Source: Malaya genurostris (Eukaryota; Arthropoda; Insecta; Diptera; Culicidae). From it: 64,000 bases of DNA. This document shows positions 20,990-32,525 of this stretch, one piece after another. The notes under the pieces were generated by a model. That model had not been told where the DNA came from and did no database searches. It saw nothing but the letters and a program-made list of their open reading frames with translations. Positions within the stretch are counted from its first letter, which is position 1. Every line of letters begins with the position of its first letter. The stretch lies in assembly GCF_030247185.1 (NCBI RefSeq), contig NC_080570.1:152471641-152535640 (forward strand), in the 5' to 3' direction. Made by a program: the position numbers and the translations under genes.

Positions 20990-21360
20990 TCCAGTTACCT
21001 GTTACAAAAAAGAACACCATCCATGATTCAGCCGAGCCATCGTTTTTAAAAAAATTTGCGACGAGGGAGTGCAATATTTCTGACACTGATCGTGATAATA
21101 AGCTGGTTATTCGTCCCTAGTTTCCCAAGAAAGTGTGCTCTAGTGCATGCCAGTATGTTTGTCAAGTATTCTTTCTGGTAGGTCATGAAGTTCATATACG
21201 CATTGGTAACGAAACTTGCGGTTTTTGTCTGCAGCTGCATATTGCTTGCTTAATCATTTTTTTTCGAATCTATCAGTTAAATATGATGCCTACTACTTCG
21301 GGACAAGTACAGCGGATGGTGCAAAGAGTTGTTGATAAAGTTAATTTTCCAACATATGTT
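20990..21360. other. Unassigned sequence
   Basis: No gene recognised. The 89-codon frame at 21133-21402 has no family motif. Confidence 0.3.
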
Positions 21361-21915
21361 AAAATCTCATTTTATGCGGTTTCTAGGCGATCGTTTTTTT
21401 AGAAAAGTTTTTACACAAAGTTTCGAAACCATGCGGTTCTCTTGTTTTGTCCTAGAAAAGCATGAAGCGTAGAGATCGAGGGTTACCTAAAAAAAAATTT
21501 CTGTCGACCTCTCTGGGACTTAATTGAATTGATATTTCAATTTTTTTTACGAGTTAACATCAGATTTCGATGGTCTATGCAACACTTGACTTCAAAAAAA
21601 ATTTTGATTGCGGAAATATAAAAAATTTTTCAAGTTCCAATGTCGATATTTTTCAAAATAATTTTACTCGAGATCATGTCAGATTTCGTTGTTTCATGAA
21701 CTTTTAATACATCTGAAAACAATTTTTTTTGCTTTGAAAACTCGGAATAGCATAGCTTAGAAAATTCACAAAAAAAATCGCCAATTGTTGTGAATTTTTA
21801 AAGTTATTTCTTCGGCCAACTTTCAAAGTTATGCAGTTTTTTGGGTAAAATTATCGAAGCTATGCGGTTTTTTATGCGATTTTTCTTATACGGTACGTTT
21901 CACTTAGCATGAAAA
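21361..21915. repeat. CACTGAGGTC-family MITE interior, long degraded copy
   Basis: It contains the family words (atgcggttttt, 'gaaaagcatgaagcgtagagatcg', 'ttcgaagctatgcgg') in the usual order. Ends are eroded. Confidence 0.5.
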
Positions 21916-23455
21916 AAGACTTGAGAGAATCGATAATGACAGAAAACGATTAACAATGATTTTTACGTTTTTTTTTTTTCTATAGTAGCTTTGTTTTCCA
22001 AGAAGTTCTTTGATTTTTCATGTTTTTTGGACACTATTTATTTGCAAACTTCACAGATTATCATTATATTGAAGAATAAGAATGGGAATTGAAATTTTGT
22101 TTCGTATTGTCGTAGGGAAATGAGTGACGTTGGCATTGATACTCTCTTTTGGTTCAATTAGAAGCGAAAATACTTCGTCTCTCTTCTTTTGTGATGGATG
22201 CGATCATGAGACAGTAAAAAAACGAATATGAGGCTGTTGGATTGACCGTAACAATTTTAAGCTCTGCTTGCTAGCACTAGGCAGAAAGTGATGAACACGC
22301 ATTTTCTGTGGCACAGCTCTCCTCTAAACAGTGGTAGATAGAACTGAACGTTTTGCACTGCGCTGAGAAATAAATTGAAATTGTACTTTTATTGCACTAC
22401 TGGTTTTATTCAGTTGAATCTATTGGAGTTTTCAGTTGCTAGATATGCATTTGGTTCGCTTACCTTGTTTACAGAACCACTTAGTTTGTTCTTTGTTTCG
22501 AACGTCAGCACTTCATGACTGTATCGAACGAGATACGAAAGCGAACCTTTTGCAATTGATTATTTTCGATAAATTATTCATTTAGTTGAGTTCGTATTCA
22601 ACCGTTTGATCATTCACTGAACTTTTGAAAAATTGTTTACATAGGTTAGAAATCGTGATAATTCGACTTTGATTGATTGATAATTTAATTAATTCAATTA
22701 TTTCTCTTGCTCTTTTCCAGGTAATGCTCTATTAGATGTACGAAACTATGATTGAAGGTTGGAAGAAAATCATCCATTTTTGATACAACTTAGTATACTG
22801 GCCTTGCAGTCTATCGATGCAGTATCTCCTGTAAATTTAAACAGGTATTTTATAGGCAGAAAAATGTTTTGGGTTGAAAACTACTTATGAAAATAAAAAA
22901 ATTCAAAATTAGAAAATTCTGCTTAAACCCTCTGTTACAAGTAAATATTCTATTTTGACCGAAAACGAAACATCTTGTTTTGGTTGCTCTTAAATCAATG
23001 CATTGGTTTTTTTATGTCCCGAATGAAAACAAGTGCAGTGCAGTTATTTTTCAGTTATTTTAGAGCATTTTTTACTGAATACATTGTGTGAAAATGGTTT
23101 CATTTTTATTACATTCAAAACACATTAATCATTAAAAAAGATTCGGTTTGTGATTTTTGCCACATAAGTGCAATTTTCCTCGTTTCATCTTCGACTCGTC
23201 TGTACATTAGCAATTCAAATTGCACTGTCATTTCTACTTAACAGTTCAACTTGAATTTCTCTACATAAGTAACACTTTAAGAGTATGGCACCGAGGTGAC
23301 AACTGACTTGTCTCTTCAAATAGTGAGCATTTAATGTTTTTTTTGTTATCGTAAAAAAAAGAAAAATGGAAAATTTAATTTCTTTACTGGACTGACCAAG
23401 ATCCAGAATCAGACATTTGTTCTGATCGATCGTATTTTGTTTCATGTCTCGCTCC
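21916..23455. other. Unassigned AT-rich sequence
   Basis: No recognisable gene, RNA or repeat family. There is a polypyrimidine tract before CAG at about 22705-22721, but no reading frame supports an exon there. Confidence 0.35.
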
Positions 23456-23960
23456 ATTCTAGCAGCCGTAGCGTTTTCTCCTACACGCTCGTCTTCAATT
23501 TGAGCACATGATAAGACTCATAATCTTGATTAACTTTGAAATCGACCGTACGGCACTGAACGCGCGCGCCTCGCAAAGCTGGCATCAAATTTAAATTTAA
23601 TTCAATCCAACATCTTCTCAATTAGAAGGAAACCATCAATTAAAGACGCCCGCCAACCGACGACGACGACGAAGATGGCGAAGATGACAACGCCGACATC
23701 GGTGACAATTAATGGAGAGCACGATAGAAGAATTAAATTCCGTCTCCACCGCATTTCCCCGTTGGCGGGGGGATTTCCCAACCGCCGAGAATGTGTTAGA
23801 TTACACATCAATGGCTAGCTAAGGGTGGACCCGTAAGGTCAGCGGCCAGTTGCCATGTTCCTGTGTCATATTGCAATTGTCTTGCCGTCGTTGGAAATCC
23901 GAGAGCAGTCCGAGTTGAAACTGTAAACTATGATTGACGGTTCCATTGTCGCTAACAATG
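23456..23960. other. GC-richer low-repeat island
   Basis: It includes GACGACGACGAAGATGGCGAAG and ccgttggcggggggat. A 69-codon minus-strand frame (23602-23811) shows no family motif. Possible conserved non-coding sequence. Confidence 0.35.
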
Positions 23961-24485
23961 AATACTGTGAACGTTTTGCTTGCAGTTATTCAAATCGTTA
24001 TAATTTTTTTATTGAACATTATTGGACTTATCAATAGCAAACGAAAGACAGATTGTGAAAAAAAACCAACCGGATAAAATTGTAAAACTGAAACATGACC
24101 CAGAATCTGCAAACTAATTCAGTCTCGGAATTGCCAATTAATCTACCCTAGAGATGTGATGAAACACCGCTCTGAACCGATGAAACAGAACTTTTTAAAA
24201 TTATTTCACACGGTTGATGTGGTTCTAATTTAAGTCTCATTTGGAGCATAGAAAAACCCACTGGAGTTGATAGTTACTGACTTTCTTTTTTTCCAGTAGG
24301 CATAAAACCTCCTCATCTTTTGAGCCCATCGTGTCGAATATGGCTTTAAATGAAATGAAGTTTTCCTTCTCGCTATTTCAGTATGAGTCAGATCGAAACA
24401 GTTAGATTAATTGTAAAATTTGAGTATCGATAAAATGTTAAATATAGTTAATAGTTGATGATGATTACAAACAAACTTTCTTGAA
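23961..24485. other. Unassigned spacer
   Basis: No gene or repeat recognised. Confidence 0.3.
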
Positions 24486-27400
24486 TAATTACAACTCTGA
24501 TTTCAATTTTCAGTGTTCAATTTACAATTTTCGATTTTCTATTTTTCAGTCTTCAGTTTGCGGTTTTATTTTTAGTTTACTGTTTTGTTTTTTTTTATTA
24601 TAGAAAGATGAATTTTAGGTCAAGTGTATTCATTTTGCGTTGAAAGCCGACGTTTTGAAGAATCAAAATCCCGTCATCTTCAGAACAGAGCGACAACAAA
24701 TATTATTCGTCAAGTAAATTGACAATTATCTATTTATATGTTTATGTGTCCAGTTTTTGGTTCTAATATTGCAATTTATTTTTCAATTTTCAATCTAAAA
24801 TATTAACTATTAAATGTTTGATTTAAAATTTACATTTTCCAATGTCCAGTTTTATGTTTCTAGCTTTAAATTTCCAGTTTTTAATTTTAAGTTTTCAAGT
24901 TTCGGTTTTTGATTCTAAGGCTCCTGTTTTCAGGTTTCTGTTTTATGTTTTCGGCATTTAATGTAAAGTTTTTCATTTTTACTTTTAAGTTATCTGTTTT
25001 TAATTTTCAGTTCTAAGTTTGCGATTTTCATCATTTTTAGTTCTCAATTAGCGATTTGTAATTTCTTTTCAAATATTTTTCTTGCTATTTATTTTTCAGT
25101 GTTCGGTTTTCTGTATTCGATTTTTTGTATCCTGTTTGGAATTTTTTTTTTGGTTTCAGTTCTCAGTTTTCCAATTTTTTGTTTTCAATTTCCAACAGTC
25201 AATTTCTATTTGAAAATTTTCACTACTCAATTTTTTATTTTCGATATCTCAATTTTCAGTTTTGTTGTTTTTATCTTAGTCTTTAGTTTCCAGTTTTCTG
25301 TTTAAAGTTTTAAGTTTTCAATTGTCATTTTTTAAACTTCAGTTTCCTGTTTTTGGATATCTGTTTGAAGTTTCCCGTATTCAATATTCAGTTTGTAGTT
25401 TCCGATCTCCTATTTTCAATGTTCTGTTTTCTATTATCAGTGCTCAATTTTCAGTTATTAGATTTTTGTATTTGCTTCTGTTATCCTTTATCATTCTTCA
25501 GTTTTGAAGTATAAATATGCAGTTTTTAATTTTCAGTTTTGTTCAATTCTTAGATTTTAGTTTTCCGTTTCCAAGTTCAATTATTCAGTTCATAATTTAA
25601 AGTTTCCACTATTCAATATTTAATTTTTAATTTATTATTTTAAAGTTTTTGATTTTAGGCTTTGAATTTCCAGTTTTCAGATTCGAGTTGCAGTGAAGTT
25701 TTCAATTTTCTATTTTAAGATTTCAATTCACGATTTTCATTTTTTTTTTTTTGTTGAATTTCAGATCTCAGTTTCATGTTTTCAATTTTCATTTTGAAGT
25801 TTCAATTACTCAATTGTTAATTTTCTGTTAATAGTTTTAAATTTTCTGTTTTCAATCCACATTTTTCAAAATTTCAATGTCCTATTTGCAGGTTTCTGTT
25901 TGAAGTTTTTTGCACTCAATGTTCAGTTTCGAAATTTTTATTTTTATTTCTCTTAGTTCTTTCTTTTTTCAGTTTAGAATTTTTTGTTTTCAGGTTTTTC
26001 GGTTCCTAGATTTCAGTTTTCTGTTTTCAATATCTAATATTCAGATTTTTTTCTACTTAATATGCATTTTATAATTTTTCCTATTTCCAGTTTTATGTTT
26101 TAAACTTTCAATTTTCAGTATATAGTTCGAGTATTAGGTTCGAAGCTAGATTTTCAGATTTCTGTTTATGGTTTTCATTTATTTTAGTTATCTGTTTCCA
26201 GGGTTAATTTTTTACAGGGTTTACAGATTTCAGTTTCATATTTTTAATTTCCACTTGAAGTTTCAACTGCTGAATTTTTAATTTTCAGTTAAAAGTTTTA
26301 AGTTTTCAATTTTGGTTTGCCATAAAAACCATACCTAAAAAAATATTGAAGAAAATAGCACGAAAACAAGTTTTCAATTTGGTTTCTATTCGAAGTTTTT
26401 ATTACTTAATTTTAAGTTTGGAATTTTTAGCCTTGGGTTTTCATTGTTCAGTTTTCAATTATCTGTGCTGAATTTTCAATTTTAAATTTTTTGTTCTAAT
26501 TGCTTTCTCTTCTCAGTTTACAATATTCAATCTTCTTTTCGAAGCTTTTCGGATCTCAGATTTCAGTTTTCTGTTTTCCATTCAAAGTTTCCCCTGCTCA
26601 GTATTGAATTTTTAATTTTACAAGTTTTATGTTTGAAACTTTTTCCAGTTTTCAGGTTCTAGTTTCAATATCAAATTCAATTGAGTTTTCAGTTTTCAGA
26701 TTTCAGTTTGCTTTTTTTTTGTTAAATTAAATTATATTAAATTGAAATTTTGAAAATTTTAATTAAAATTAATAGGTTAAATTTTTATTTGATTTTCAGA
26801 TATCAGTTTCACGTTTTCAATTTTCATTTTGAAGTTTCAATTACTCAATTGTTAATTTTCTGTTAATAGTTTTAAATTTTCTGTTTGCAATCCCCATTTT
26901 TCAAATTTCAGTGTCCTATTTGCATATTTTTGTTTGAAGTTTTTTGCACTCAATTTTCAGTTTTGAAATTTTTGTTTTCATTTCTCTTATTCAGTGTAGA
27001 ATTTTTTGTTTTCAGGTTTTTCGGTTCCTAGATTTCAGTTTTCTGTTTTCAATATCTAATATTCAGTTTTTTCTACTTAATGTGCAATTTATAGTTTTTC
27101 TATTTCCAGCTTGATAGTTTAAAATTCCGTTGTTCGAATTTCATTGTCCTGTTTCCAGATTTCTGTTTGAAGTTTTCAGTACTCAAATATTCAGTTTGTA
27201 ATTTTTAGTCTAGGATTTTGAATGATCAGTTTTCATTTATCTGTGCTCAATTTTCAGTTTTTGACTTTTCGGTTTTCATTTCTTTTAACTTCTTTCTTTT
27301 TTTCAGTTCACAATTTTCAATCTTCTGTTTTCAGGCATTTTGGTTCTCTAATTTCAGTTTCCATTCCTCAATATTATATTTTGAACTGTTTGAATCAACA

Positions 27401-29870
27401 GTTTTCAGATTCTAGTTACAGTATTAGGTCCTATGTTTTCAGTTTTGGATTTTCAGATTTTAGTTTGCGCTTTTCAATTTTTTCGCTATCTGTTCTTTGC
27501 TTTCAGGGTTCATTTTTTTTTTGGTTTTCAGATTTAAACTTTCATTCTTTGATTTTCAATATGAAGTTTTCAATTACTAGAGGTCAATTTTTCTTTTTTT
27601 AGTTTTCTGTTTTTATTTTTTTCTTTTCGAGCTCTTCGGTTCTCTGATTTTCCGTTATCAATTTTATGTTTTCATTTAGCGGGTTCTAGTTTACTGTTTC
27701 ATTTTTTTTCTTTTGTTCTAATTCAGGGATTTTTAATATTTTGTTTTGTTTTTAGTTTTCTCTTATTTTGTTTAGGTTTTCGATTTTTAATGTTTGGTTG
27801 TTTTTTACTTCTGTTTTGAGAGTATGGCTTTTACGTTTTTCTGTTATTCGCTTTCAATTTTCAGTTTCGATCTAATGTTCTAACATTTAAATATATCTAT
27901 ATGTCTTTATAAACAAATACATATTCCAATTTTCTGTTGTTGAATTTTCGGTTATCATTTATTTTATTTTCATTCTTTTTTCAGTTTCCACTTCTCAGTA
28001 TTAAAATTGAAATTTTTCAATCGCTATTTTTCAAATTTTTTGTTTAAAGTTTGTATTTCCAGTGTTCTGGCTCTAGTTAGATGTTTTCAGTTTTGAATTT
28101 TAAGATTTCAGTTTGCGGTTTTCAATTTTTTATTTATCTGTTTCCAGGGTTATTTTTTTGGATTGCAGATTTAAATTTTCTTTCGGGATTTTTCAATATT
28201 CAGTTTTCGTTTACTAGTGCTCAATTTTTCTTTTTGTAGTTTTCTATTTTTATTTTTCTCTTTTTGAGCTTTTCGATTCTCTGATTTTCCGTTATCAAAT
28301 TTATGTTTTCATTTAGCGGGTTCTAGTTTACTGTTTTTATTTTTTTTTCTTTTGTTCTAATTCAGGGGTTTTGAATATGTTGTTTTTTTTAGTTCTCTCT
28401 TCTTTTGTTTAGGTTTTTGATTTTTAATGTTTGGTTTTTTTTTCTTCTGTTTTGGGAGTTTGGCTTTTACGTATTTCTGTTCTTCGCTTTCAATTTTCAG
28501 TTTCGATTTAATGTTCCAACATTTAAATCTATCTAACTGTGTTTATAAATAAATACATTTTCCAATTTTCAGTTTTATGTTTCAAACTTTGAATCATGCA
28601 GTTTTCGCTTTTAGGTTTCTACTTTTTAATTTTCATTACTGGCCAACGAGTTTCCAGCTGTCAGTTTTATGTTTTCAATTTCCCATTTTCGGTTTCCAAA
28701 TTTTAGTTTAAAATTCTCAATTTTCGATTTTATATTTCAAGTTTTCAATTGAAAATTGTTAGTTTTCAGCTTTCTGGCTGCAACTTTTCGTCTTTGGCTC
28801 TCAGTTTCTAGTTGTCCATTATAAATGTTCTGTTCTCGATTTCTAAATATTTAGTTCCCAGGTTTCATTTGTCCGATTTAGATTTTCAGTTCTTTACTGT
28901 TCGTATATCAGTGTTCAACTTTCGGTTTCTAGTTTGCAATTTTCAATGTTCAGATTTTTGTTTTCAGTGTTTCATTCAATATTTTCCGTTGTCAAATTTT
29001 TAGTTTCAGGCTTTTAGTAGATTAACTTCATAAAAAAATATTTTGATAGTAGAATTCTGAGGTGATAAACATATTATTCTGTTTTTATTATTTTTACGTT
29101 TCGTCTTTGACTCATCAGTGCAGAGCAGTTCAAATTGAACTGCTTAGTGCTAAACTCGGGAGTTCAATTTGAACCGCTAAGCAGACGTAAAGTTTCTGCT
29201 ACTTACAGAACACTTTTGGTTTTGCAACGGAGTGCAATGTCTTTTCTGAAGTGCCGAACGAAAACGTGTTTTCGACTATTTCTGACCGATGCTCTGCACT
29301 GATGAGTCAAAGACGAAACGTAAAAATAATAAAAACGGTTATGTGCCCTAGCACAAAATTTGGCTAACCACTAAATGAATATTATTCTGGTTTCTGTTTT
29401 TCAATTAGCGTATTAAATTTTCAGTTCTCGGTTTTTATCATTTAGTCCTCATATCTATAGTTTTTGTGTTATATTTTCTTCAGTTTAGGTGTTCGTTGGT
29501 TTTCAGTTTTTTGTTTTATGTTTCCGGTTATCTATTGAAGATTCTCACTTTTCTATTTATCAGTTCTCAATTTCATATTTTTAGCATTCAATTTCCTGTT
29601 TTCAGTTTACAGGTGCTATTTTTAAATTTTGAGTTTCAAATTTTCGTTTTTCTACTTTCAGTTTATTTTTTTCAGATTCCAGTTACTAATTTTCAATATT
29701 CAGTTTTTATTTGGTGGTGTTCAATTTTCAAATTTTTGTTTTTGATTTTCGAATATTCAGTTTTCATTTTTCCGGTTTAAATTTAATATCGTTTTTCAGT
29801 CTTTGGTTTTCAGTTTCTGGTTTCTATTTGAAATCTTTTTCAAAATTTAGATTTGACTTTCCACTTCTCC
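24486..29870. repeat. 5.4-kb degenerate 7-bp repeat zone, unit TTTTCAG/TTTTCAA
   Basis: The sequence is almost entirely variants of TTTTCAG, TTTTCAA, TTTTCTG and TTGAAGT. In a sampled stretch at 25741-25786 the C of the CA or CT step recurs at intervals of 7, 6, 8, 7 and about 7 bases. Nested inside are larger copies: about 25758-26093 repeats at about 26796-27110, and about 27600-27937 repeats at about 28238-28576. A fold-back-family scrap sits at 24630-24695 and a MITE at 29081-29336. All reading frames are simple-sequence artefacts. Confidence 0.85.
29081..29336. repeat. 256-bp MITE with 47-bp perfect inverted ends
   Basis: 29081-29127 is the exact reverse complement of 29290-29336 (both carry ACGTTTCGTCTTTGACTCAT or its complement). 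The 10-bp word ATATTATTCT lies immediately left (29071-29080) and again at 29379-29388, so the inserted unit may run to 29378. The interior has a second dyad (AGTTCAAATTGAACT). Relatives without the full arms occur at about 17705, 32290, 42655, 54905 and 61455. Confidence 0.8.
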
Positions 29871-30680
29871 CATCTTGAAAATGTCCGGGTTTCAACTTCG
29901 ACTCTTATATTCTATTGAATTTTCTTATTTTTCCGATTTTGATGCGATCGACCTTGGTTTGGGTCTCGGTTGGGATGTTTTCGGTTCTGTTCTGTTTTTT
30001 TGTTTTTGTGTTATTTTTTTCAATATTTTTTAAAGGTAAGGTTGTTATTGTTATATGTGAAAGCGATATCCAAATACCTACCTCCATTTCAAAAGTTGAA
30101 ACAGTAAATACTCAAAACAGCTGAGTATTTTAATTCTAATTTTTCTTATCCAACCGTCGAAAATTGAAACCACCCTATCGCTAAGCAAAGAATTGGTGCT
30201 TAAACTCCAGAAGCCGCTTCAGTATCATCAACCACAACAGGACAGCAGAAATTGGGAATGTTTTTTTATGTGTGACAAAAAAAACTTATAAGTCTTCCTC
30301 CACACATTGGGTTCTAGTAGATTCGGACGGGAAGCGTTGCATTTAGAAGCAGTCAATTTAGAACGTCTTTTTATTTGCTTCTTTTTCTTTCACTTCGTAG
30401 TTACAGTGTGGGTGTAGCAGATAGTCGTCGGAAGCCCCAGTCGCGAATGGATTCCAGAAACCTACTGATGAAGAAAAGAATGAGATTCAATTTAAAGCAG
30501 CTAAACTTAGGTCAAAAGATCATTCCATTTTTATGTGCTAATGAAACAAGCGGTTCACTCATAGTTGTTTGATAAGAAAGTTTAGGAAATCTGCTGCCTC
30601 GCTTGTATCGCTTCTATCGAATCGAGCATAGCTGAATTTAATATTGCCACAAATAGTAATCGCAATCCCGCAGTCCGAAC
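29871..30680. other. Unassigned sequence
   Basis: No recognisable gene. A 65-codon frame at 30375-30572 lacks any known motif. Confidence 0.3.
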
Positions 30681-30931
30681 CAATTTAACCATCGACTTAG
30701 ATTTGACTTTCACAAGCATCCCGCATAAACAAACATCCATCGTGGCAAACAATCATTAAACACGACCCGAAGGGCCACGCCACAAAACATGGACTTTGCC
30801 GCTTTGCCCGTCACTCCTGGGCTCGGAAAGTTTTGCAGATCAAAATCAAAATTTCAACCGAAATGTTACCGCCGTTTCTGCTGCCACCGGGCAACTTGGT
30901 GCCACGGTCGGTCGGTTGGCTCGGTAATACG

Positions 30932-30963
30932 GAATGAGTGAATGAATGAATGAATGAATGAAT
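30932..30963. repeat. (AATG)n microsatellite
   Basis: About seven tandem AATG units in a plain tract. Confidence 0.85.
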
Positions 30964-31148
30964 CATGGCTGCATGGATTAAATACGGCTTCCTTCGCAAA
31001 GGCTGTGCGCGGCTTCGCAACGGACGGTGAAACGAATCGTCGGAGCGGAAGGAAAATTGTGGTTCCTGCTGGAATTGCTTTGCGATAGGACCCACAACCT
31101 GACTGAGCGAGGTGGGAGAGCGAGGGCGCACCGAGCCACTGGAATGTC

Positions 31149-31176
31149 TATAAAGTGGAAATATTGTGGGATCAGT
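31149..31176 (+). promoter_or_regulatory. Candidate core promoter (TATA plus arthropod initiator)
   Basis: TATAAAG starts at 31149 and the arthropod-type initiator TCAGT lies at 31172-31176, putting the TATA box at about -25. A GC-rich stretch precedes it and sequence of 5'-leader character follows. Chance occurrence cannot be excluded. Confidence 0.3.
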
Positions 31177-31450
31177 ATTTCAGCACCACCGTCGTTCAGG
31201 CTGCGGACAGGATACCATCAGCAGCAGCACCGACAACCGACGAGTAGGACGCACGTGTGCTAAATACTGCCGGCACTACTGGATGCTCTCCCAAGGGTTT
31301 TTTGGGGAGGGTGGGGTTGTCTAGGAGTTGTGAAAAAATCAATGAGAATGTACCTTGGTCCTTGATGGATCCTTTCCAAGCCCCGCACAACCACCGGACA
31401 GGTGAATTACTTTAGTACTTAAACGGGAGGTAGCTTCTGCCTGATACCGA

Positions 31451-32525
31451 TGCTCTGTGGAATGCAGAAGAGAGTTAGTAACAACATCAGCAACAACAAC
31501 TAAAAATAACATTTTGGAATGCTTTGAACAAGCACCACTCGAAAAATAAACCGTAAGGAATTCCTCCAGACAGAGATTAGAATTTAAGCACACAGACAAT
31601 ATAGCGAATTCCGGTACCGTTTCAATTAAATCCAATGAATAAATGTTATCATTACAATATGTTGTTTTCAAAATTTGAAATTAAATTGTGAACAGAGCAT
31701 CTTGAAATCAAACAGTTCCGAGTTAACATCAATCAGATAGGATTTCACCACGGTTACCAAAGTAGTTCCCGCAAGGAAGTAATCTTGGTCCAAATATCTT
31801 CCCGTTGTACATGCGGAACATCATTTTTAATAGTTTCACCAAAAAAATAATTTTCAATTATTCTCCATTAGATATGAAATCGGAGTGACACTAAATATTG
31901 TTTCGGAATAATTTGACTGAATCTTTGCCACATACTTCAGATGGCTTAGTATCTATTTTAGGGTGCGGAAGTGACTACCGCTCGGAAGATACCAAAAGAA
32001 TGTAGTTAAAGATCACATTTCACTAGATGTCCCTGCTGGGAATCAATTAATTCCCTGCAATTTCCTACTCTAAGCTACATTTTTGTAATGCATTATTCGC
32101 CCAGTATCAAACTTTCGAAGTTTCACTTTCTGGATGGTGCACAAAATTAGTATTGCACTAACTGACTAATTTATTTACGTTCGGAATATAATCACTGAAG
32201 ACACCAGTACTTCGGTACAACTTGTAGTGCTTCTCAAGGAGAGAGCACAGCTTTACGCCTACTTTGCGGTTTACGTAGAGCTACTGAGTGGCGTGACAGT
32301 TCAGCATGACCTGCTATGCACTGATGAATCGAAGAAGAAACATAAAAAAATAAAATAAAAGTAAAACAAATCAAAAACAGTCAAGTGTGCAAACCAATTA
32401 CTCGTAACTAAAATTTAATAGTCAATCTTTTCCAGGGCAAACATTTTTAAATTAGAAAATAATGCAAAAATTATTTCGCCTAAAGCGTTGGTTTTTTCTA
32501 AAACGGGAATGATAATTTATATTTT
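31451..32525. other. Unassigned sequence
   Basis: No gene recognised. A scrap of the ctgctatgcactgatgaatcg repeat family lies at about 32290-32345. Confidence 0.35.

Larger units (their letters stand above)
30681..31450. other. GC-richer low-repeat island
   Basis: Higher GC and complexity than the neighbours. It contains an (AATG)n microsatellite at about 30932-30963, a candidate core promoter at 31149-31176 and CAGCAGCAGCACCG downstream of it. No protein-coding exon is recognisable. Confidence 0.35.

Noticed and set aside
22690..22725. Splice acceptor (polypyrimidine tract plus CAG)
   Set aside because: No reading frame or conserved exon follows.
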